From Mycobacterium sp. (GTDB taxonomy: Bacteria; Actinomycetota; Actinomycetes; Mycobacteriales; Mycobacteriaceae), in contig NZ_JAOPWB010000075.1 of assembly GCF_025965855.1 (NCBI RefSeq), positions 1 to 39,641 of the forward strand: a stretch of DNA of 39,641 nt. Direction: 5' to 3'. The translations under genes and the position numbers were made by a program. The first letter of the stretch is position 1, and every line of letters starts with the position of its first letter. A model generated the notes under the pieces. It was not told the origin of the DNA. It ran no database searches and saw only the letters and a list, made by a program, of their open reading frames with translations. Below, piece by piece: positions 34,153 through 39,641 of this stretch.

Positions 34153-35379
34153 TCACGCGATGGCTCCCGACTCTTTGAGTTCGGCGATGCGGTCCCAGTC
34201 CATGCCGAGCTCCATCAAGACGATCTCGGTGTGCTCGGAGGCTTGCGGCGCGCGGGTTGTCACCAGCGGCTCATGGTTGAACTGTACCGGCCCACGCACC
34301 ACGCGGAATGGCTTTCCGCCGCTTGCTAGTTCGACCTCGGCGATCATGTCGTTGGCGATGGCCTGCTCGTCGTCGGTCAGGTCGATCAGGCTCTGGAACG
34401 GGGCCCACTGACCCTTCATCGTCTTCAGATGCCGGCGCCAGTACTCAAAAGGCTTGGCGGCGACGGCCTTCGCGATCAGCTCGGCGGCCGCGTCGGCGTT
34501 CTGGATCAGCGGGAGCACATCGGAGAAGCGGGGATCGTCGGCGGCCTCGGGGATGCCGAGGTGCTCGAAGGTGTCGCGGATGATTCCCGTCGGGCTGATG
34601 ATGCACAGGTTGATCGTGCCGCCGTCGGAGGTTTGGTAGTTGCCCATGAAGGGATTCACCGATGCCGCGAGGGAACCCGGCATGGACGTTCGCATGACCT
34701 CTCCGGTCTCCATGCCCTGCGTCACGCTGGCGCCCGCCGCCCACCAGGCCGTGCTCAGCAACGACACATCCATTTCGAGGGCCTCGCCGGTGCGCTCGCG
34801 GTGCAGCAACGCGGCCGAGATGCCGCCGGCGATGAACATGCCGCCGATGGAGTCGCCGAACGCCGGAATGCCTTGGCCCAGTGCGCCACCCAGCTCCTCC
34901 GGCGTCAGCGCGTACCCGACCCCGCTGCGCGTCCAGAACGCCGTCCCGTCGTAGCCGCCGACGTCACGCTCGGCTCCCTTGTCCCCGTAAGCCGAACCGC
35001 GGGCGTAGACGATGTTCGGGTTCACCGCGCGGAGGTGCTCGACGTCGAACTTGTGCTTCTGCCGCTGTGCGGGCATGTAGTTGGTCAGGAACACGTCGGA
35101 CGTCTTGGCCAGTTCGTAGATCACTTCCTGGCCGCCCGACGTGGAAACATCGATCCCGACGCTGCGCTTGCCCCGGTTGGGATGCTCCATCAGCGGGTGC
35201 CGGTCCGGGTCGACCTGGATGCCGCCCATGTTGAGGAAGCCGCGCTGGGTGTCGCCGCGCACCGGGTGCTCGACTTTGATGACGTCTGCGCCCCAGTCGG
35301 CGAGGATCGCCCCCGCTGCCGGGACGAACGTGAACTGCGCAAGCTCCAGGACCCGAAAGCCCGCCATTACCTTCACCAT
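34153..35379 (-). CDS. CaiB/BaiF family (class III) CoA-transferase, second copy
   Basis: The 408-residue protein shows AGFRVLELAQFTFVPAAGAI, WGADVIKVEHPVRGDTQRG, NRGKRSVGIDVSTSGGQEV and DVGGYDGTAFWTRSGVGYAL. PAFGDSIGGMFIAGGISAAL holds the expected active-site aspartate (GDS). It transfers CoA to a carboxylate, possibly the P450 product. ATG 35379 is chosen. The frame is open upstream into the P450 gene; a GTG at 35391 (overlapping the P450 stop) and an ATG at 35367 are alternatives. GGAGGA lies just before the chosen start. Confidence 0.9.
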   Translation of the reverse strand: MVKVMAGFRVLELAQFTFVPAAGAILADWGADVIKVEHPVRGDTQRGFLNMGGIQVDPDRHPLMEHPNRGKRSVGIDVSTSGGQEVIYELAKTSDVFLTNYMPAQRQKHKFDVEHLRAVNPNIVYARGSAYGDKGAERDVGGYDGTAFWTRSGVGYALTPEELGGALGQGIPAFGDSIGGMFIAGGISAALLHRERTGEALEMDVSLLSTAWWAAGASVTQGMETGEVMRTSMPGSLAASVNPFMGNYQTSDGGTINLCIISPTGIIRDTFEHLGIPEAADDPRFSDVLPLIQNADAAAELIAKAVAAKPFEYWRRHLKTMKGQWAPFQSLIDLTDDEQAIANDMIAEVELASGGKPFRVVRGPVQFNHEPLVTTRAPQASEHTEIVLMELGMDWDRIAELKESGAIA

Positions 35380-35390
35380 TTCCTCCGACA

Positions 35391-36599
35391 CTACTTCGCG
35401 TCGAACGTCACCGGAAGGGCTGTCGGCGAACGGAAGGGCTGGCCGTCGATGTGTGGATCGCCGTCGGACAGCAGGGTGACGTTGGTCAGCCGATTCAGCA
35501 GGCATTCGACCGCGACCCGGGTTTCCAGCCGCGCCAGGTGAAGACCCAGACAGGTGTGCTCGCCGGCGGCGAAGGAGATGTGCGGCATGTGCTTACGGAA
35601 GATGTCGAACTGTTCCGAACGTTCCCAGCGCCGCTCGTCGCGGTTCGCGGAACCGATGCACACGCCGATCACCGCGCGCGCCGGAATCTCGACTCCGTCG
35701 AGCTCGGTGTCTTCCGTCGTGAACCGCTGCACCGTGGTCAGCGGCGTCTCGAAGCGCAGCCCTTCCTCGATTGCCTGGCCGATGAGCTCGCGCTCGGCTT
35801 GCACCGCCGCGAACTGATCGGGGTGAGTGAGCAGCAGATACAGCAGGTTTCCCGACGACCGGTACGTGGTCTCCAGCCCGGCGGGCAGCAGCAGACGCAG
35901 GAAGGAGTAAATCGCCTCGTCGCTGAGCCTTTCGCCATCGATCTCGGCGGTGACCAGGTCGCCGATGATGTCCTCGGTGGGCTTGGACTTGCGCTGCTCG
36001 ATCTGCCCGACGAAGTAATCCTTCAGCGCCGCCGACGCCTCGAACGCGCGCTCGTAGTCGACGTGGTAGCTGATCAACTCAACGGCGCGCTTGCGAAACA
36101 CCGGCAGATCGTCGGCCGGCAGTCCCAGCAGTTGGGCGATGACGCGGGTGGGGACTTCGAAGGTGAATTGCCGGACCAGGTCGGCTTCGCCCGTGTCGAT
36201 GAACTCGTCAATCAGCGCGTTGCAGATCGGCCGCACGACGGTGTTCTCCCACCGGGCCAGGGCTTTGGACTTGAATGCCGCGGACACCAGGTTGCGATGG
36301 TCGCGATGCTTCTTTCCCTCCATCGCCAGAATGGTCGGCCCCATGAACAGGCCAATCGTCTTGTCGTACGGCGCGGAGCTGAAGATCCGGCCGTCGCGAA
36401 ACACCGCGTTCACCGCGTCGAACGAGACCGCGGAGTACTCGTTCTTGGGCAACAGTGACTCGGGCGTCTTGGAGTAGTCCATGACCGTCCCGCGGAACAC
36501 GCCGGCCTGCCGTCGCTTGTGAGCGAAGTACGGGTAGGGATCACGCAGGCTGACGGTCTCTTGGCCGGTTTGGGAGCCGGTCGAAACGTTGGTCGTCAC
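35391..36599 (-). CDS. Cytochrome P450
   Basis: The 402-residue soluble bacterial P450 has the heme-binding FAAGEHTCLGLHLAR with the thiolate at C350. The K-helix EEGLR (ExxR) is present, and the I-helix oxygen-activation site LPAGLETTYRS has a glutamate where aspartate is more common. It hydroxylates a hydrophobic substrate with O2 and electrons from a ferredoxin; no ferredoxin gene is adjacent. GTG 36599 follows GGAGAT. It heads the minus-strand operon with the CoA-transferase, and site D lies 51 bp upstream. Confidence 0.93.
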   Translation of the reverse strand: MTTNVSTGSQTGQETVSLRDPYPYFAHKRRQAGVFRGTVMDYSKTPESLLPKNEYSAVSFDAVNAVFRDGRIFSSAPYDKTIGLFMGPTILAMEGKKHRDHRNLVSAAFKSKALARWENTVVRPICNALIDEFIDTGEADLVRQFTFEVPTRVIAQLLGLPADDLPVFRKRAVELISYHVDYERAFEASAALKDYFVGQIEQRKSKPTEDIIGDLVTAEIDGERLSDEAIYSFLRLLLPAGLETTYRSSGNLLYLLLTHPDQFAAVQAERELIGQAIEEGLRFETPLTTVQRFTTEDTELDGVEIPARAVIGVCIGSANRDERRWERSEQFDIFRKHMPHISFAAGEHTCLGLHLARLETRVAVECLLNRLTNVTLLSDGDPHIDGQPFRSPTALPVTFDAK

Positions 36600-36649
36600 C
36601 TAGATCTCCAGCATCTTCAGCAGGAACAGGCTGTCGTTGCGTAAGATCG

Positions 36650-36668
36650 TACTGTAATTATTACAGTA
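36650..36668 (+). promoter_or_regulatory. 19-bp dyad operator candidate, site D (perfect palindrome)
   Basis: TACTGTAA-TTA-TTACAGTA is a perfect inverted repeat with 8-bp arms and a 3-bp centre. It lies between the P450 gene (51 bp from its start) and the aldehyde dehydrogenase remnant. It is the most symmetric of the four related sites and defines the consensus TACTGTAW-N8-GTA. Confidence 0.75.
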
Positions 36669-36674
36669 GACAAT

Positions 36675-36936
36675 ATGGGCACGGCGCACAGCACGATCGA
36701 TGGGCAGCGCGCGGCGCTGGGAGTGATGCTGGACCGACAAAGACGAGCCTTCATGGCCGACGTGCCGCCACCGATGCGTTTGTCGACGCCATGGCCGCCG
36801 ATTTCGGCACCCGATCGCGGGCGGCGACGCTGTTCACCGAGTTCACTCGGCATGTTATCGGTCATCGAGCACACGAGATTCCATGTCGCCCAATGGATGC
36901 GGCCAACCAAACTCACGCGCGCCGCGCGGCCGTGCG
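36675..36936 (+). pseudogene. Aldehyde dehydrogenase remnant (coniferyl aldehyde dehydrogenase-like)
   Basis: The first frame reads GVMLDRQRRAFMADVPPP, then the reading frame jumps to TDAFVDAMAADFGTRSRAAT, then back to VIEHTRFHVAQWMRPTKLT. These three blocks, in this order, resemble the N-terminal 100 residues of coniferyl-aldehyde-type dehydrogenases; about 20 residues are missing between the first two blocks. No catalytic cysteine region remains. It was divergent from the P450 across the dyad at 36650. The assignment rests on remembered family patterns and is moderate. Confidence 0.55.
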
Positions 36937-37047
36937 GCATCGCCTGCCCCTTATCGGCTCAACAGTTCGAGCCGCGCAGAGCAGGCGCCGGTGATGAGGC
37001 CGGCGATTCCTCGAGTCCGTCGCGGTAGCCTGGTCCAAGGCGCGGGG
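36937..37047. other. Degenerate sequence between two gene remnants
   Basis: No frame here matches a family I recognise. It probably contains the deletion junction between the aldehyde dehydrogenase and acyl-CoA dehydrogenase remnants. Confidence 0.5.
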
Positions 37048-37161
37048 GCGCCGCTGAAGGGGATTTATGACGGCACCATCAACGTCTTCCGTAACATGAT
37101 CCCTCAGCAGGTGTTGGGTCTGGGCCGCCCAAGCTATTCACCGCCGAAGAAGGTGACCTGA
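37048..37161 (+). pseudogene. 3' fragment of an acyl-CoA dehydrogenase gene
   Basis: The frame reads APLKGIYDGTINVFRNMIPQ, then QVLGLGRPSYSPPKKVT and a TGA at 37161. This matches the last 37 residues of the dehydrogenase at 31233-32432 (GIYGGTLEVFRNMI...LGLGKPNYSPPK). Everything upstream is missing. Its TGA overlaps the ATG of the SMP-30-like gene, so the two were once coupled. Confidence 0.78.
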
Positions 37162-37998
37162 TGACGATCGAAATGATCGCCGATGGTTTGGGATTCACCG
37201 AAGGGCCCGCCTACCTGCCCGACGGTAGGGTCGCGGTGGCCTCGGTCAGTCACGGCTGCGTGTACATCATGGACCCGGGCGGGGGTTCACCGGAAAGGAT
37301 CGACACGGGCGGCGGGCCCAACGGTCTCTGCGTCGGGTCCGACGGATCCATCTACGTCGCGCAGAACGGCGGCAATTTCGGTGCCGACGCAACAGCCGGG
37401 CCTGGCGTGCAGGTCATCCGCGACGGCCGAGTCGACTTCCTCGCCGAAGGCATGGACGCGCCGAACGATCTCGTGTTGGGGCCCGACGGCCGCCTCTGGG
37501 TCACCGACACCCGCGCCGAAATGGATTTCTTTCACCCCGACGAAAGCAAGCCGGTGATGGCTGTGGACCGTTGATACAGCCACCGGCGCAAAGGAATTGG
37601 TGCTTGAATCCGGGCCGGTTTGGATCAATGGCCTTGGTTTCAGCCCGGATTCGACCCGACTGTTGGTGACCGCGACGTCCGGCGCGCAGCTTCTACGTTA
37701 CCCGATGGGAGCGACGGCCTTGCCCGATGGCCACGCCGGTGAGGTGGTGTGCACATTCGAGCGGGGATGGCCGGCGGGAATGGCGGTTCGGGCCGACGGA
37801 GCGTCTTGGGTGGCGTTGACCGGCGGAGACCGACTCGACCTCGTCGGCGAGACGGGCGAAATCCTGGATGTGACGGTGTTGCCAGCTGGGACGCTTCCGA
37901 CGAGCGTGTGCCTGGGCGCTGAGTCCGAGAACGAATTGCTCGTCACCGCCGCGTTTCACCAGGCGCTATTGAGAATCCGGCTGCCGCAGCGTGGGTGA
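37161..37998 (+). pseudogene. SMP-30/gluconolactonase-like beta-propeller gene with a frameshift
   Basis: The product starts MTIEMIADGLGFTEGPAYLP and shows SMP-30/lactonase propeller repeats: FTEGPAYLPDGR (metal Glu), GPNGLCVGSDGSIYVAQNG, APNDLVLGPDGRLWVTDT and WINGLGFSPDSTRLLVT. Near 37560-37563 one extra base shifts the frame after KPVMA; removing it restores WTVDTATGAKELVLESG and the frame ends at TGA 37998. The length is 279 codons plus one base, so the gene is otherwise complete. The family hydrolyses lactones or related esters. If the insertion is real, the second half of the propeller is lost. Confidence 0.8.
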
Positions 37999-38067
37999 AT
38001 CAGGCAAGCATCGGGTGGTCGTCGTTGGCGGCATCAGAAATCGGCGCGAGGGCTGCCGGTATAGCCG

Positions 38068-39641
38068 TCAGCCGTTCACCGCCTGCTCGTGCGCCCACCG
38101 GTAGTCGGCCTTGCCCGACGGGCTGCGCTCGATCACCGGACGGAACACGACCGTCTTGGGAAGTTTGTAGCGTGCCAGAGACTGCGCGGCGTGTTCGATC
38201 AGCTCCTCGGCATCGGCACTCGTGCCTTCGGCCAGCGCGACCACGGCAACCACCTCCTGGCCCCACTGCTCGCTGGGCCGCCCGGCGACCACGACGTCGG
38301 CCACCGCGGGATGCGACGCGAGCGCGGTTTCGACTTCCTCGACGAAGATTTTCTCGCCGCCGGAGTTGATGGTCACCGAATCGCGGCCCAGCAGTTCGAT
38401 GGCGCCGTCGGCGCGGTGGATGGCGCGGTCGCCGGGAATCGCGTACCGCACCCCGTCGATAACCGGGAATGTCTTGGCGGTCTTGGCCGCGTCGCCCTTG
38501 TAGCCCAGTGGAACGTAGCCGCGCTGCGCGAGCCACCCCATGCCGTCGTGACCGGGTGTGAGGATCTCGGTCAATTCTTCGGCCGCCACGAAGGTGTCGG
38601 GTCCCGCGTTGAAGGTGCCGGTCGACACCGCCCCCGACGTGGACAGGTGGTGCATCTGCGCGCCTGTTTCCGACGATCCGACGCCGTCGATGACCACGGC
38701 GTTCGGCAGCGCTTCGATGAGGCGTTGCTTGACGAACGGTGTGAGCAAGGCGCCGCCATTGGCGACCACGGCCAACGACGACACGTCGGCGATGCCCTTC
38801 TCGATGGCGGCGACCAAGGGTCGCGCCATGGCGTCACCGACCACCGTCACCGCAATCACCCGCTCACGCTCGATGGTTCGGACGACGTCTTCGGCGTCGA
38901 AATGATCGACGACGGAAGGGAAGACGACGGTCTGCCCGGTGGTGATCGCCGTCATCACGCTCCACTGGGCGGCGCCGTGGATCAGCGGGGGCAGGATCAT
39001 CAACTTGGTCCCGGGGCCCGCCGCAGCTCCGGCAACGATCTCGTCGACCGAGCCGAAGGGCTCGCCGGTCACGAGATTTCGCCCGCCAAAGGACGTCATG
39101 AAGATGTCGTGCTGGCGCCAGAGCACGCCCTTCGGCATCCCCGTCGTGCCACCGGTGTACAGGACGTACAGGTCATCGGGGGAGTGCTGCACCCGCGGCG
39201 GTTCCGGCGGATTGGACGCCAGGACGGCCTCGTAATCCACCGCGCCGTAGAGCAAGTCGTAGCCGGAGTCGTCGGCGATCTGAATCAGGACGCGCAGCTG
39301 CGGAAGATCCGGCAGGATTTCGGCGACTCGGGGTGCGAACGCGGCCTGGTAGATCAGGGCGCTCGCGCCGGCGTCCTTCAGCAGATATTGCAGCTCGCTC
39401 TTGACGTAGCGGAAGTTGACGTTGAAGGGGGCGACTCGCGCCTGGAAGGTCCCCAGCAGCGCCTCGACGAATTCGTTCCCGTTGTAGGCGTACAGGCCCA
39501 GCAAGTCCTGACCCACCTCGTGGCCGGCCAGCGCGGAGCGCTCGGTGCGGCACCCCAGGCCCCGCGAGTGCAGGTATGCGGCGAGCCGGTTCGAGCGCTC
39601 GAGGAGCTGTGCGTAGCTGTAGCGCCGCTCCCCCCGGATCA
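38068..39641 (-). CDS. Acyl-CoA synthetase (FadD19-like), N-terminus cut by window edge
   Basis: The frame is open from the right edge (RGERRYSYAQLLERSNRLAA) to TGA at 38068, about 524 residues. It has LYTGGTTGMPKGVLWRQHDI (phosphate loop), ILPPLIHGAAQWSVM, IDGVGSSETGAQMHH, GDRAIHRADGAIELLGRDS and SPSGKADYRWAHEQ with the A10 lysine. It closely resembles the synthetase at 27710-29329 and probably activates a related bulky acid. The start lies outside the window. It converges with the SMP-30-like gene. Confidence 0.92.
   Translation of the reverse strand, partial: IRGERRYSYAQLLERSNRLAAYLHSRGLGCRTERSALAGHEVGQDLLGLYAYNGNEFVEALLGTFQARVAPFNVNFRYVKSELQYLLKDAGASALIYQAAFAPRVAEILPDLPQLRVLIQIADDSGYDLLYGAVDYEAVLASNPPEPPRVQHSPDDLYVLYTGGTTGMPKGVLWRQHDIFMTSFGGRNLVTGEPFGSVDEIVAGAAAGPGTKLMILPPLIHGAAQWSVMTAITTGQTVVFPSVVDHFDAEDVVRTIERERVIAVTVVGDAMARPLVAAIEKGIADVSSLAVVANGGALLTPFVKQRLIEALPNAVVIDGVGSSETGAQMHHLSTSGAVSTGTFNAGPDTFVAAEELTEILTPGHDGMGWLAQRGYVPLGYKGDAAKTAKTFPVIDGVRYAIPGDRAIHRADGAIELLGRDSVTINSGGEKIFVEEVETALASHPAVADVVVAGRPSEQWGQEVVAVVALAEGTSADAEELIEHAAQSLARYKLPKTVVFRPVIERSPSGKADYRWAHEQAVNG

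Noticed and set aside
36650..36668. Dyad sites read simply as -10 promoter boxes (TACTGT fits TAnnnT)
   Set aside because: The fixed GTA at the far end, the perfect symmetry of site D and the outward orientation of site C are not explained by a -10 box alone.
1..39641. Mobile element or prophage origin for the cluster
   Set aside because: I found no transposase, integrase, terminal repeats or tRNA; base composition looks uniform apart from short promoter regions.

Overview
The window looks like a chromosomal segment from a Mycobacterium, most likely a slow-growing non-tuberculous species. The evidence is high-GC codon use with frequent GTG starts, a DesA3-type desaturase with its reductase, a decayed copy of the mycobactin transporter irtAB with an IdeR-box-like site, and dense blocks of fadD-, fadE- and echA-type genes. 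I see no tRNA, rRNA, insertion sequence or CRISPR array.

Layout. 1-741: partial NmrA-like protein (minus). 1017-3387: [2Fe-2S] reductase plus fatty-acid desaturase, an electron-transfer pair. 3442-5666: IdeR-like box, an irtA/irtB deletion remnant and a frameshifted phosphotransferase-like gene. 5663-7366: a PNPOx-like flavoprotein, a 26-codon SDR remnant and an acyl-CoA dehydrogenase (minus). 7499-12567: a tight operon of SDR, thiolase, CoA-transferase, acyl-CoA dehydrogenase and its own GntR regulator. 12637-12999: a small secreted protein. 12996-19971 (minus): three enoyl-CoA hydratase-like genes followed by three adenylate-forming enzymes. 20103-21688: hotdog thioesterase plus another hydratase. 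21869-24690: TetR regulator, divergent SDR, frameshifted DapA-type aldolase. 24789-25457: divergent CsbD-like and GlsB-like stress genes. 25613-32432: hydratase, amidohydrolase, acyl-CoA synthetase, second amidohydrolase and two acyl-CoA dehydrogenases in one operon. 32496-33780: small coupled ORF, NAD(P)-binding protein and membrane protein (minus). 33945-36599: thioesterase remnant, CoA-transferase and cytochrome P450 (minus). 36675-37998: remnants of an aldehyde dehydrogenase and an acyl-CoA dehydrogenase, then a frameshifted SMP-30-like gene. 38068-39641: partial acyl-CoA synthetase (minus).

The main new observation is a 19-bp dyad, TACTGTAW-N8-GTA (written on one strand), found once in each of four intergenic regions: 19997-20015, 22769-22787, 25540-25558 and 36650-36668. 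One site lies in the TetR gene's own divergent promoter. Together the sites precede about eighteen genes or remnants between 12996 and 36936. This suggests a single TetR-controlled regulon for an undescribed acyl-CoA catabolic pathway: P450 and dehydrogenase oxidation, CoA activation, hydratase, amidohydrolase and aldolase C-C cleavage, and heteromeric dehydrogenation. The substrate cannot be read from the sequence. The left operon (7499-12567) lacks the dyad and carries its own GntR regulator, so it is probably a separate module.

The second theme is gene decay. There are four deletion-type remnants (irtA/irtB, SDR, thioesterase, and aldehyde dehydrogenase with an acyl-CoA dehydrogenase tail). 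There are also four single-base insertions in otherwise well-conserved genes (near 3765, 5410, 24153 and 37563), which could be real mutations or sequencing errors.
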